A stretch of 64,000 nt of DNA from Silicimonas sp. (GCA_022826205.1 JAJDVJ010000176.1:1-64000); one strand, 5' to 3'; counted from the first letter of the stretch, positions 10,264 to 19,233 are shown. Notes: generated by a model not told the origin, from the letters alone. Numbers and translations: made by a program.

Positions 10264-10290
10264 GCCCGGACCAAATTAGCAGGTCCGGGC
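10264..10290 (-). promoter_or_regulatory. Intra-operon stem-loop after second binding-protein gene
   Basis: A perfect 9-bp inverted repeat, GCCCGGACC and GGTCCGGGC around a nine-base AT-rich loop, sits between the binding-protein stop (10315) and the permease start. It has the same relative position as the hairpin at 2708-2729 but a different sequence. No U-run follows on the minus strand. An mRNA-stability or attenuation role favouring binding-protein expression is likely. Confidence 0.6.
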
Positions 10291-10314
10291 TCCGGGAGGA
10301 AGGTCCAACCGGAC

Positions 10315-11580
10315 TTATTCGACCGGGCAGGCCCCGTCGGAAGGCGCGTCGGGAGCCCAGCAAGGCGCCCCGGTCTCTTCCATGATTGAGGCGAGCTGGC
10401 CTTTCTGGTCGTCCAGAACGGCACGTATATCCTGACCGCCCAGCACGATGCGCTCGAAGCTGTCGACGAAGACGCGGTTGAAGTCACCGCCCTTGTCGCC
10501 CAGACCCGCAGGCAGCAGGCCCGGGTTGGCATCGGCCGAAGCGCTCATTTTCGCAACCGCGTCTCCTGCGGCTTGCACCGCCGGCGGCAGATCGTCAGGC
10601 AGGGCCACGTCAACAACCGGGAAGAAATTGGTGGCGCGCAGCGTAGCGATCTGGGTTTCCGGCTTCAGCATGTGAGCAACCAGTGCCCTGGCCGCGTCCA
10701 TGTCAGGCGCGGTGCGCGGGATGGCGACACCGGCCAGAACGGGCATGAAGCCCCGCCCGGTCGGGCCTGCAGGTGCCGGGAAGGCGACGAAGTCGTCGGG
10801 ACGCTCGTTGAACGCCTGCGCCAGGCGCGAGGTGTGGTCGAACACGATCCACGCGTCACCTGAAAGCAGCTGTTCCTGCATGAACGAGAAGTTGGTCGAT
10901 GCCGGGTTTGTGTGCGCCCAAAGTTCGCGCATCTTTTCCCAAGCGGTCACGGCCTCGTCGGAGGCGAAGGTGCGGACCACGCCATTGGTGAACGACGGGT
11001 ACAGATAGCCTTGGAAGAAGCGATGCTTCAGACCTTTCGGGCCAGCCGGGAAGCCGAACTTGGGTTCACCTGCCGCTTCATGCGCGTTGGCCGCCCACTC
11101 GATCAGCTGGTCATAGGTCAGGGCGTCGACATCGGCGCCTTCGGGCAGGTACTGCAGCGCGTCCTTGCTGGCTGCCATGATGTAGCTGGCCTGCATCCAA
11201 GGGACGTACTGCAGGCTGTCGGTGCCGAGCTTGGCGAGATCGTTGAACGTCTCGGAGGCACTCATCACACCCAAGTCGCCGAGGTCGACAAGGTCATCGG
11301 GATTCATGGCGGAGAAATCGCCATGCAGTGCACCCAGGACACCGATAGAACCGGAGCCGGACTGGAGTTCAGCCTGAAGCCGGGTCAGCCACGGGCCGCC
11401 GTCGTTGGGCTGGTAGTCGACTGCGCCGGCGCCGGCGAGAACCTGCTCGCGCATTGCTTGCGCCTCTTCGACGGGTTTTGCCTGCGTGGACCAAAACAGC
11501 ACTTCGGCCTGAGCCGCGAACGCGGTGCAGGCAATGGCAACGCCAGACGCTGCGCCAAGAATTCTCGAATTTAGGGTCAT
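10315..11580 (-). CDS. Extracellular solute-binding protein of LacI-linked CUT1 transporter
   Basis: This 421-residue periplasmic protein has a signal peptide (MTLNSRILGAASGVAIACTA, cleavage near AQA-EV). The mature part has a family 1 solute-binding pattern: VLFWSTQAKPVEE at the start, SGDAWIVFDHTSRLAQ in the hinge region, and AGVAIPRTAPDMDAARALV. Two cysteines lie close to the C-terminus (PCWAPDAPSDGACPVE) and may form a disulfide. The ATG at 11580 follows GGGAGGA. It is the first gene of the five-gene operon and divergent from lacI, with a candidate operator 160-175 bases upstream. The ligand is unknown; a glycoside matching the GH63 hydrolase is inferred. Confidence 0.9.
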   Translation of the reverse strand: MTLNSRILGAASGVAIACTAFAAQAEVLFWSTQAKPVEEAQAMREQVLAGAGAVDYQPNDGGPWLTRLQAELQSGSGSIGVLGALHGDFSAMNPDDLVDLGDLGVMSASETFNDLAKLGTDSLQYVPWMQASYIMAASKDALQYLPEGADVDALTYDQLIEWAANAHEAAGEPKFGFPAGPKGLKHRFFQGYLYPSFTNGVVRTFASDEAVTAWEKMRELWAHTNPASTNFSFMQEQLLSGDAWIVFDHTSRLAQAFNERPDDFVAFPAPAGPTGRGFMPVLAGVAIPRTAPDMDAARALVAHMLKPETQIATLRATNFFPVVDVALPDDLPPAVQAAGDAVAKMSASADANPGLLPAGLGDKGGDFNRVFVDSFERIVLGGQDIRAVLDDQKGQLASIMEETGAPCWAPDAPSDGACPVE

Positions 11581-11739
11581 GCTTCCTCCCTTGAGTGTCG
11601 GTCGGGGCCGGCCTTCGTGCCGACGCCCATCTGAAAACAGCTTCGCCTCGACCAGCGGTCGAATGGTCAGCCCTGTCGGGTGGCAAGCATTGGTCCGCGA
11701 GCACGGCCACTGCGAATCGCCTCCCTTGAATGCAAGCTT

Positions 11740-11755
11740 GATATATCGTTATATC
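11740..11755. promoter_or_regulatory. Candidate LacI-family operator (palindrome)
   Basis: GATATATCGTTATATC is an inverted repeat with a central CG, matching its reverse complement at 14 of 16 positions. This is the usual layout of LacI/GalR-family operators. It lies in the divergent gap between the binding-protein operon and lacI, and directly abuts a TTGACA hexamer (11764-11759) on the minus strand, so binding would block the transport promoter. Confidence 0.6.
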
Positions 11756-11854
11756 TAATGTCAAGAGAAAATTGCGACAGATTTTAAATTTTTTGCCTAG
11801 GTAGTGATGATTTCCCTTGCATATTTGAATTTCTGCACACAAAGATCAGCCTAA

Positions 11855-11864
11855 ACGTTATATC
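11855..11864 (+). promoter_or_regulatory. Second candidate operator half-site before lacI
   Basis: ACGTTATATC repeats nine of ten bases of the right half of the palindrome at 11740-11755. It lies just upstream of the lacI ribosome site, where a bound regulator could repress its own gene. The left half is poorly conserved, so only a half-site is claimed. Confidence 0.4.
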
Positions 11865-11882
11865 CAATTGGAAGGTTCAGCC

Positions 11883-12896
11883 GTGTCTGGCAAGCCAACA
11901 CTGGAAACCGTCGCCAAGAAGGCGGGCGTTTCGGTACCGACCGTGAGTCAGGCCTTGCGCGGCACAGGTCGGATCTCGGCCGACACCCGCAAGAAGGTGC
12001 TGGAGGCAGCAAGCAAGCTGCACTACGTGAAAGACTCCCGTGCCGCCTCCATGCGGTCGGGTGAGAACCACGAGATCGGTTTCGTCATCAACCAGCTACA
12101 GAACCCCTTCAATGCAGAGGTCATCAGCGGTGCCGTTGATCTGCTGGAAGCAAAGGGATACCTGGTCTCGGTCGTTGACACGCGTGACGACTCCGATCGG
12201 CAGCAAAGGCAACTCGAAGCCTTCATCCGGCACGGTCGCGGCGGACTGCTATGGGTCCCGGCAGCGGACACGCGATCCGAGGCCCTGGAGCTGCTAAGTG
12301 CGCAGAGAATTCCCACAGTCACCTTTTTGAGACCCGTGCACCGCGACTTTGATCATGTTGGCATTCGCAATGCCGAGGCGACCGCAACGGCAACCGGCTA
12401 CCTGGCAGAGCTGGGTCACAGGCACATCGCCTATCTCGGCGGAACCGAAATGACACATGTGCGCAAGGAAAGGATCGAGGGATACGAACGGGAGAGGGCG
12501 CGACGCAATCTGGCTCCGAGCGTGGTCTGGGACTGTGAGGACTACAAGCTGGCTGGGCTCAATGCCCTCTTGGACTTGCGTAGGGTGCATCCTGAAATCT
12601 CCGCCGTGGTCTGCAATGGTGACGTGGTCGCACTTGGCGCCAGCCTTGCGCTCATTCGTGCTGGCCAAATACCGGGCCACGACGTTTCGATCATCGGTTT
12701 CGACGACATTCAGGATGCAGCCGCTGCCACACCTCCGTTGACCACGATGGCCGTGCATCCCCAGAAATTGGGTCGCAAGCTGGCAAGGGTGCTGTTGGAC
12801 CGTGTCGAAGATCCCAGCATGCCAGCGACCGTGTCCGAGATTTCTGCAGAACTGGTGATCAGGGCCACAACGGGCGCACCGAAAGACCCCGACTAG
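11883..12896 (+). CDS. LacI-family transcriptional regulator
   Basis: This regulator is about 337 residues long. The N-terminal LacI helix-turn-helix (TLETVAKKAGVSVPTVSQAL, then RGTGRISADTRKKV) and hinge are followed by a periplasmic-binding-protein-like ligand domain (EIGFVINQLQNPFNAEV, GHRHIAYLGG, SIIGFDDIQDAAAATPPLTT). GTG at 11883 is preferred because GGAAGG lies seven bases before it; a TTG at 11868 is an in-frame alternative. It is divergent from the GH63-linked transport operon and is expected to repress it until the sugar is present. The palindrome at 11740 is its likely site. Confidence 0.92.
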   Translation: MSGKPTLETVAKKAGVSVPTVSQALRGTGRISADTRKKVLEAASKLHYVKDSRAASMRSGENHEIGFVINQLQNPFNAEVISGAVDLLEAKGYLVSVVDTRDDSDRQQRQLEAFIRHGRGGLLWVPAADTRSEALELLSAQRIPTVTFLRPVHRDFDHVGIRNAEATATATGYLAELGHRHIAYLGGTEMTHVRKERIEGYERERARRNLAPSVVWDCEDYKLAGLNALLDLRRVHPEISAVVCNGDVVALGASLALIRAGQIPGHDVSIIGFDDIQDAAAATPPLTTMAVHPQKLGRKLARVLLDRVEDPSMPATVSEISAELVIRATTGAPKDPD

Positions 12897-12985
12897 CTGG
12901 CCCAATTCGGCTCGATGCCGGGACCAGAATTTTTCTTGCCGCCGTGGCGGTCTCCCGTTGCTTGGTCGGCGCGGACGGAGCCTAC

Positions 12986-13338
12986 TCTGTCCGGTCGCTT
13001 GGGCACACGATGACTTGCGTCGCCCATGACCAGGTTGAGGCAAAGGCGCTTGCTGACCGGATTGTGGTTCCTGAGATCGGCAAGATCGCATTGGTCTGAT
13101 CGCCGTGCGAGTCCTGTCGGCAACCTGTCAATCCGTTCCCGGTCAAATTCACTGGCTCGCTGAGGATGAACGTGCCGGGACATCTTGGCGCCGATGCGTT
13201 CCTGATCGCAGACGACGGCGAGGCCGGATCACGGTCAGGACAGGCAGGAACGTCGAGGCAAGCATTGGCGGTCGGATTGGAATCGTCGCCCAAGAGGACC
13301 GGCTGCACTTCCTCGACAGGTCAGAAAAGGTCGTCTGA
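12986..13338 (+). pseudogene. Decayed C-terminal remnant of a MalK/UgpC-type ABC ATPase
   Basis: Three pieces in different frames together read as the end of a CUT1 ATPase. The first (12986-13099) gives SLGHTMTCVAHDQVEAKALA and DRIVV, matching the H-loop region THDQVEAM...LADRIVV, then stops. The second (from about 13151) gives FTGSLRMNV, the degraded counterpart of FIGSPSMNF, then GHLGADAFLIADDGE from the TOBE domain. The third (to the TGA at 13338) gives ITVRTGRNVEASIGG and QEDRLHFLD, the usual C-terminal strand. Walker A, the signature and Walker B are absent. It lies behind lacI on the same strand, probably an ATPase lost after duplication or replacement. Confidence 0.7.
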
Positions 13339-13374
13339 TCGCAGTCGGTTTCAGTCCATGTGAACTGGGCGGAT

Positions 13375-13950
13375 CTACCGCCCCCAGGTTCTGACCGGGC
13401 CGCAATCCATGTGGACAAAGCCGGAGCGCGAGTATCTGCCAACGCCGCCTGCGGAACAAGAGACTGCCGCCCTGGCGACCTGAGCGACGCTGCGACCGTG
13501 CAGCCGGACGTCCGCAGCCTGGCCTTTCATGTGCAGCGAGTTCCGCGCAACCGCTCGGGAGCGCCGCCTCAGCATCGCGTTGGTCTTGGGTGACCGGTAG
13601 CCCGAAAGCAGGAGGAAGGGCGCATCCGCGTCCAGCAGCCGGTGGGCCGCCGCGAGGATGTCAATTGCACGCTTGTCAATTGTCTTCACCTGACTGGTGC
13701 GAACATCGCGCATGAAGGTGTTGATTTCCTTCAGGGCCTCACGGATGTACTCGCCTTCGATCCAATAGATCGTGTCGATGCTTTCGCCGGTCCGACCTGA
13801 GTACATCTTGATCTTGCGGATGTCACCTGAGCCGCGCAGTAAGCTGAATGCGTTGGTGTAGTTCGGTGCCGCAACTACTGCCGTGGCGCAGAACGCTCCT
13901 AGCAATCCTCGTCGCGTCAAAACGCTCGAATGGATAGTTTCCGTGCTCAA
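13375..13950 (-). CDS. Tat-exported M15 (YcbK/DUF882) murein peptidase-like protein
   Basis: This protein is about 191 residues long. A twin-arginine signal (LTRRGLLGAFCATAVVAA) leads a DUF882/peptidase M15 domain: SGYRSPKTNAMLR, NSLHMKGQAADVRL (zinc-site His and Asp) and GFVHMDCGPVRTW near the C-terminus. Members are periplasmic and thought to trim or remodel peptidoglycan peptides. The start is uncertain: a TTG at 13950 puts the Tat motif about 13 residues in, while the frame stays open to 14028. An L,D-transpeptidase lies about 2 kb away on the other strand; in many relatives the two are neighbours. Confidence 0.82.
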   Translation of the reverse strand: MSTETIHSSVLTRRGLLGAFCATAVVAAPNYTNAFSLLRGSGDIRKIKMYSGRTGESIDTIYWIEGEYIREALKEINTFMRDVRTSQVKTIDKRAIDILAAAHRLLDADAPFLLLSGYRSPKTNAMLRRRSRAVARNSLHMKGQAADVRLHGRSVAQVARAAVSCSAGGVGRYSRSGFVHMDCGPVRTWGR

Positions 13951-14291
13951 GCTTACGTCCCGTAATTTCCGCCCTGCGATACCTACGCCGCACCGACAGA
14001 AGCGCCCTCGTTGTCCCCCAGGCACCACGTTCGTATAACTGAAATGGACGCCAGAAGGAACCTTTTTGTCTCAAGCGTTGCGGCCAAGGCAGCAAGATCG
14101 GCAAGAAACCGCCCATTGACACATTTCCTTGCGTCATGCGGCATAGCGGGGCACAAGATAGGCGGCATTTGGGCGCGACTATGCGATTGCACACCCCCAA
14201 GTGGGGCTGCAATGCGCCTGCGGAACTGGCTTGCCGCTCTGGATCAACTGGCGCAGTCTGAAGCCAAGCTCATGACAAAGGAGAAAGCAAA
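13951..14291. other. Intergenic region before the orphan amino acid transporter
   Basis: No protein of recognisable family was found in either strand. The right end carries AAAGGAG, the ribosome site of the binding-protein gene at 14292. The left end holds the upstream region of the minus-strand M15 gene. No clear promoter or operator was picked out. Confidence 0.4.
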
Positions 14292-15080
14292 ATGAAGACA
14301 ACGCTTGCGGCCCTTGTTCTGGCCGGGATCATTTCCGCGGAATCCGTACAGGCAGAGGTGCCGGACCTGGGAGGTCGCGAAGTGGTGGTGGTGACGGAAA
14401 ACGCCTATCCGCCGCTGCAGTTCGTGGACCCCAATTCCGGCGCAGCGATCGGATGGGAATATGACGCCATGGCGGAGATTGGAGAACGCCTGAACATCCA
14501 AGTCGTGTACGAAAACATCAGCTGGGACGCCATGATCGCTGCGGTGAGCGAGGGCCAGTTTGACATGGGAATGACCGGCATCACCATCCGAGAGGATCGC
14601 ATGGAAAAGGTCGATTTTTCAGACTCCTACATGGTATCCCAAATGATGATGATCGTCGCCGGAAACGAGGCCCGCTTCGTCGATGACGAGAGCTTTGCTG
14701 CCAACCCTGATCTGCTCGCGGGTGCGCAGCCCGGAACGACGCCGTTCTATGTCACGATCTACGACATCCTCGACGGCGATGAGGCTAATCCTCGGGTCAT
14801 TCAGTTCGAGACCTTCGGAGCCGCCCTACAGGCCCTGCGGACGGGCGATGTCGACCTTGTCCTGTCCGACAGCACGGCGGCGAATGGATATGTCTCCGCC
14901 TCGGAAGGCAAGCTGAAGATCGTCGGAGAGCCACTGGGTACCGAAGAATTCGGATTCATATTTCCCAAGGGCAGCGATCTGGTCGGCCCGATGAACGCTG
15001 CCATCGCCGAAATGAAGGCGGACGGAACGCTTGATGCACTGAACACCAAGTGGTTCCTCGAATACAAGTTGGGTCAGTAA
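14292..15080 (+). CDS. Polar amino acid ABC transporter substrate-binding protein
   Basis: This 262-residue periplasmic protein has a short signal peptide ([20 protein letters not shown], cleavage at QA-EV) and a family 3 solute-binding fold: [50 protein letters not shown], and [13 protein letters not shown] at the end. The ATG follows GGAG. Family 3 proteins bind polar amino acids or opines. It is followed 20 bases later by one permease, but no ATPase gene lies beside it, so it must borrow an ATPase from elsewhere. The ligand is not predictable. Confidence 0.92.
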   Translation: MKTTLAALVLAGIISAESVQAEVPDLGGREVVVVTENAYPPLQFVDPNSGAAIGWEYDAMAEIGERLNIQVVYENISWDAMIAAVSEGQFDMGMTGITIREDRMEKVDFSDSYMVSQMMMIVAGNEARFVDDESFAANPDLLAGAQPGTTPFYVTIYDILDGDEANPRVIQFETFGAALQALRTGDVDLVLSDSTAANGYVSASEGKLKIVGEPLGTEEFGFIFPKGSDLVGPMNAAIAEMKADGTLDALNTKWFLEYKLGQ

Positions 15081-15099
15081 ACGTGTCCTGCCGCTCCGG

Positions 15100-15924
15100 A
15101 TGAAGTGGCGGCTCCGGCCGGGCTTGCGGATGGACGCTCCAACGCCTCAAGATGATGAGTTCCCCTGGTGGCTCGTTGCCGTGTTGGCGCTGGGGGCTTA
15201 CGCGTTTTGGCATGTGCTGTCGGACAGCATGCATCGGCAGATACTCTTCACGCTCTTGAAGGGCGTAAGGATCACTGTATTCGTCACTCTGATCAGTTTC
15301 GCACTGGCGTCCGGCGTCGGGCTGCTTCTGGCACTGGGCAGTTCGTCCAAGTGGCGATTGGTACGTCAGTCCGCGCGCTTCTATGTCGAAATCGTGCGTG
15401 GTGTGCCGATTCTGGTGCTATTGCTCTACGTTGCCTTCGTGCTTGCGCCGGCGCTGGTGGAATTGGCTAACTGGGTCGGCGGCAGACTTGGATTCGACCC
15501 CATTCGATCGCGCGACTTTCCGTTGCTGTGGCGCGCGGTGCTTGCGCTCGTGATCGCCTACTCGGCATTCATTTCCGAAGTGTTTCGCGCAGGGTTCGCT
15601 TCCGTCCCCGCAGGGCAGGTTGAGGCTGCAAAGGCATTAGGGCTCTCTGGCTGGCATCGATTTCGGTTCATCGTATTCCCACAGGCGATCAAGACCGTGC
15701 TACCGCCCTTGGGAAATGACTTTGTCGCTTTGGTGAAGGACAGTTCCCTGGTGTCGGTGCTAGGCGTGCTGGACGTGACGCAGCTCGGCAAGGTCACTGC
15801 CGCGAGCAATTTCCGTTACTTCGAGACCTACAATGTTGTCGCACTTATCTATCTGGCGGTCACAATCAGCCTATCACTTGCCTTGCGGCGGCTGGAACGC
15901 AGATGGCGGAAACCGGCTGCTTGA
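15100..15924 (+). CDS. Polar amino acid ABC transporter permease (HisM/GlnP type)
   Basis: This 274-residue membrane protein carries the His/Glu/Gln/Arg permease signature: VEIVRGVPILVLLLYV, SEVFRAGFASVPAGQVEAAK, ALGLSGWHRFRFIVFPQA and LVKDSSLVSVLGVLDVTQLG. The EAA-type loop is intact. It forms a two-gene unit with the binding protein upstream. A single permease gene implies a homodimeric channel. The start is either ATG 15100 or ATG 15130; neither has a strong ribosome site. No partner ATPase is encoded in the next 2 kb. Confidence 0.92.
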   Translation: MKWRLRPGLRMDAPTPQDDEFPWWLVAVLALGAYAFWHVLSDSMHRQILFTLLKGVRITVFVTLISFALASGVGLLLALGSSSKWRLVRQSARFYVEIVRGVPILVLLLYVAFVLAPALVELANWVGGRLGFDPIRSRDFPLLWRAVLALVIAYSAFISEVFRAGFASVPAGQVEAAKALGLSGWHRFRFIVFPQAIKTVLPPLGNDFVALVKDSSLVSVLGVLDVTQLGKVTAASNFRYFETYNVVALIYLAVTISLSLALRRLERRWRKPAA

Positions 15925-16142
15925 ACCCGATCCGAAATTTGCACGAAGTACTCAATCGGGTTCTATCGACTGAATTTTGCGTTAGGAGTCAGTCACCTAT
16001 GCAAATGACGTCGGAGGAAACCAACGGTGTCGCATCGGTTTCTTGTAATTGAATTACACAGATGTGAATGGACAGCGTTGGCGTAATTGGAAAGATGTGG
16101 GATGTTGAGCCGACAGTGCGGCAAGATGCAGGTGCTTTGCTA

Positions 16143-17762
16143 ATGATGGCAACCGGATTGTTCCACTTGAGACATGCCGTTCCCGGCGTGCTTTGTGCGC
16201 TGTTCTTGATTGCGGGCGGGGCGAATCCTGCCTTCGCCCAGAACGGATCTTCAGAATTCGTGGAGGCCGTTGCCGAGGCTGCGGCCGGTGACCGTGTCAT
16301 CGCCGAATTCTACGAGGCCACGGGCTACAGGCCGATCTGGACGGACAGAAGCAGCAAGGCGACGCAGCGACGGGCCGCGTTCCTGAAAGCGGCAGGTGAC
16401 GCACCCTCCCACGGCCTTCCGGCGGACCGCTACCGGCCCGAAATTCTGAACATCAATCCCCGCCGAGTACGTTCCGAACATGACCTTGGGCGGCTTGAAG
16501 TCGAATTGACCCGCCTGTTTCTTCGCTATGCGCGCGACGTGCAGACAGGCATTCTGGTGCCAGGTCAGGTCGATGAGGAAATCGCGCGAAAGGTGCCGTA
16601 CAGGGAACGTGCGGCGATTTTGTCGGACTTCTCAAGATCGTCGCCCCACGCATTCATCCGGGCGTTGCCGCCGTCCAGCACGGAATATGCGCAGCTCAGA
16701 AAGGCGAAGCAGCATCTGGAGAGACTGGTCGGCCGGCGTGGCTGGGGACCCAAGGTACAGGCCAGTTTTTTGAAGCCCGGCGCGGAAGGCGCCGAAGTCG
16801 CGCAGCTTCGCAACCGGCTTGTCGCAATGGGGTATCTCGGACGGAACGCCAGAAAGGTCTACGATCTGAGGATGCAACAGGCCGTGGCCGTCTTTCAGTT
16901 CGATCATGGGCTGCCAGTCGACGGAGTGGCCGGCCCGGTCACGCTGCGTGAGATCAATGTCGAGCCGACGAAACGACTCTCGCAGGTTATGGTTGCCATG
17001 GAGCGCGAACGCTGGATCAACATGCCGCTCGGTGACCGGCATGTCTGGGTCAACATCCCGGACTTTCACGTGCGGCTCGTGGATGATGGCAAGGTCACCT
17101 TTCTGACTCGATCCGTTGTGGGTGCCAGAGGAGACAATCGCCGAACGCCCGAGTTTTCGGACGTGATGGAGCACATGGTGATCAACCCAACCTGGTATGT
17201 GCCACGCTCGATCACGGAAAAGGAGTATTTTCCGAGGCTGAAGGCTGATCCGAATTCGGTTGCGCACCTGACTTTGTTCAACAGCGTTGGTGAGGTCGTT
17301 GAGCGGGAAGGCGTGGAATTTTCCATGTTCGACGAGAAGAATTTCCCCTTCGAGTTGAAACAGTTGCCGGGCGAGAACAATGCGCTGGGCGTTGTCAAGT
17401 TCATGTTTCCGAATCGGCACAACATCTATCTCCACGACACCCCGCATAAACAGCTGTTCGGAGAAGACGTCCGGAGTTTCAGCCACGGCTGCATTCGCCT
17501 TCATGATCCTATCAATTTGGCCTACGCGCTCTTGAAGAGGCAGGTCGCGGATCCGGATGTGTTCATCCACGAACGCCTGGAAGCGGGCAACGAACTCGTG
17601 GTTCAACTCGAAGAGCACGTGCCGGTTCATCTCGTGTACCGTACCGCGTTCACGCAGGCGGCCGGCAAGATCCAGTTTCGGCCCGACATCTATGGGCGCG
17701 ATGCACGCATCTGGGAAGCGCTAACAAGTGCCGGGGTTTCACTTCAGGACATCAGGAGCTAA
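16143..17762 (+). CDS. L,D-transpeptidase, YcbB type (periplasmic)
   Basis: This protein is about 539 residues long. After a signal segment (HAVPGVLCALFLIAGGANPA then FAQ) comes an LDT scaffold domain, a peptidoglycan-binding helix bundle (GAEVAQLRNRLVAMGYLG, QFDHGLPVDGVAGPVTL) and the YkuD catalytic domain, with HDTPHKQLF and the SHGCIRLHDP signature holding the nucleophilic cysteine. YcbB-type enzymes make 3-3 crosslinks in peptidoglycan or attach proteins to it. ATG 16143 (or 16146) is preferred because the signal peptide starts there; the frame reaches back to ATG 16068. The family matches the M15 peptidase at 13375-13950 functionally. Confidence 0.9.
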   Translation: MMATGLFHLRHAVPGVLCALFLIAGGANPAFAQNGSSEFVEAVAEAAAGDRVIAEFYEATGYRPIWTDRSSKATQRRAAFLKAAGDAPSHGLPADRYRPEILNINPRRVRSEHDLGRLEVELTRLFLRYARDVQTGILVPGQVDEEIARKVPYRERAAILSDFSRSSPHAFIRALPPSSTEYAQLRKAKQHLERLVGRRGWGPKVQASFLKPGAEGAEVAQLRNRLVAMGYLGRNARKVYDLRMQQAVAVFQFDHGLPVDGVAGPVTLREINVEPTKRLSQVMVAMERERWINMPLGDRHVWVNIPDFHVRLVDDGKVTFLTRSVVGARGDNRRTPEFSDVMEHMVINPTWYVPRSITEKEYFPRLKADPNSVAHLTLFNSVGEVVEREGVEFSMFDEKNFPFELKQLPGENNALGVVKFMFPNRHNIYLHDTPHKQLFGEDVRSFSHGCIRLHDPINLAYALLKRQVADPDVFIHERLEAGNELVVQLEEHVPVHLVYRTAFTQAAGKIQFRPDIYGRDARIWEALTSAGVSLQDIRS

Positions 17763-17837
17763 GGCTTAGGTTGGAATGATGCCTGCTACTTGAAGGCCGG
17801 CATGGCGAATTCCGCATTGCAAGCTCGCGGGTTCCAA

Positions 17838-18929
17838 ATGAATCAAACAGTCGAGGAAATTGCGGCAGCGCTGGAAGCGGATGCCTTCGGTGACGTCCGG
17901 CTTTCTGTCAAGGGCGCCGCGGAGCCGAGCGAAGCCGCGCCGGACGAGCTCGCGCTGGCCATGAGCCCGAAGTACGCGTCGGCCCTTGCCGGCGGCTGTG
18001 CGCGTGCCGCCATTGTCGGGCATGATGCCGACTGGCGGGCTCTTGGCCTAGAGGCCGCCATCAAGGTGAAGCACCCGAGAATAGCGATGGCGGCCCTGAC
18101 GTCCTTTCTGGACGAAGGGCCAGAAATTGACCTCGGAATCCATCCATCTGCCGTAGTTGACCGAAGCGCTGCAGTCGGCAAGGGCGCGGCGGTCGGTCCC
18201 TTGGTTGTGATTGGACCTCGGGCGCGAATTGGCGCAAATGCCCGCATCGCGGCGCATGTCAGCATCGCAGAGGATGTGGTGGTTGGGTCGGACGCGCTGA
18301 TTCACGCTGGAGTCAGGATCGGAGCCAGGGTCAGGATTGGAAAGCGCTTCATTTGCCAGCCTGGCGCCGTCATCGGTGGTGACGGGTTCAGCTTCGTGGC
18401 AGGTGAATCGGACAGGATCGAGCAGGTGCGCCGTTCGCTCGGAACCGAATCCGGTGCAATGACGTCCGGCTGGAGTCGAATTCATTCACTGGGTTCGGTA
18501 GAGATTGGTGACGACGTGGAGATTGGAGCCAACTCTGCAGTGGATGCCGGAACGGTCAGCGCGACCCGAATCGGCAATCGCACGAAAGTCGACAACCTCG
18601 TGCAGATCGGTCACAACGCAAAGATTGGCGAGGACGTCCTGATGTGCGGCCATGCGGGCGTCGCGGGATCGGCCGTGGTGGGCAATCGGGTAATCATCGG
18701 CGGCAAAGCGGGGATCACAGACAATGTCACGGTAGGCGACGATGTCGTGGTGGGCGGCGGCACGATTGTGCTGTCGCGGGTTCCGGCCGGTCGGGTTCTT
18801 CTCGGCTATCCTGCCATGAAGATGGACCAATACATCGCCGCTTCGAGGAACTGGCGCAGATTGCCCCGGCTCTTCAAGGACATCGAAGCGCTCAAGAAAG
18901 CAGTTTCAATAGGTGGCAAGGGCGACTAA
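17838..18929 (+). CDS. lpxD: UDP-3-O-acylglucosamine N-acyltransferase (LpxD)
   Basis: This protein is about 363 residues long. An N-terminal LpxD domain (TVEEIAAALEADAFGDVRL, LALAMSPKYA) is followed by many hexapeptide repeats forming a left-handed beta helix (IHPSAVVDRSAAVGKGAAVG, VDNLVQIGHNAKIGEDVLMC). The catalytic His lies in QIGHN. LpxD transfers a 3-hydroxyacyl chain from ACP to UDP-3-acyl-glucosamine in lipid A synthesis. ATG 17838 aligns with the usual start; ATG 17802 is an alternative with a fair ribosome site. It is not in the usual bamA-lpxD-fabZ-lpxA group but leads a cassette with an acyl carrier protein and a ketosynthase, so it may use a special acyl donor. Confidence 0.88.
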   Translation: MNQTVEEIAAALEADAFGDVRLSVKGAAEPSEAAPDELALAMSPKYASALAGGCARAAIVGHDADWRALGLEAAIKVKHPRIAMAALTSFLDEGPEIDLGIHPSAVVDRSAAVGKGAAVGPLVVIGPRARIGANARIAAHVSIAEDVVVGSDALIHAGVRIGARVRIGKRFICQPGAVIGGDGFSFVAGESDRIEQVRRSLGTESGAMTSGWSRIHSLGSVEIGDDVEIGANSAVDAGTVSATRIGNRTKVDNLVQIGHNAKIGEDVLMCGHAGVAGSAVVGNRVIIGGKAGITDNVTVGDDVVVGGGTIVLSRVPAGRVLLGYPAMKMDQYIAASRNWRRLPRLFKDIEALKKAVSIGGKGD

Positions 18930-18967
18930 ACATCTGCCAACAGCATCGATTTGGCGAATGAGACACA

Positions 18968-19231
18968 ATGAGCGGCGTCAAGGAACGGGTGATCGAAATC
19001 ATCGCCGAACAGGCGGTTCTTGAGCCGTCAGACGTTTCACTCGATCAGTCTCTCGCGGATCTTGGCGTGGATTCCATGGGCCTTGTCGAGGCGATCTTCT
19101 CGATCGAGGAGAGTTTTGACATCCAGGTTCCCTTCAACGCGAACGAACCCGAAAAGAGCGACTTTGACATTTCCTCGGTGGCGACGGTCGTGGCAACCGT
19201 CGAGAAACTCGTCGCGGAGCAAGCCGGCTAG
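18968..19231 (+). CDS. Dedicated acyl carrier protein
   Basis: This 87-residue four-helix acyl carrier protein has the phosphopantetheine serine in LGVDSMGLVEAIF (Ser36). The stretch FSIEESFDIQVPFNANEPEK differs from housekeeping AcpP and is closer in style to NodF or other specialised carriers. It lies 38 bases after lpxD and two bases before a ketosynthase gene, so the three should act together. It probably carries a growing or finished 3-hydroxyacyl chain to the linked LpxD. Confidence 0.88.
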   Translation: MSGVKERVIEIIAEQAVLEPSDVSLDQSLADLGVDSMGLVEAIFSIEESFDIQVPFNANEPEKSDFDISSVATVVATVEKLVAEQAG

Positions 19232-19233
19232 CA

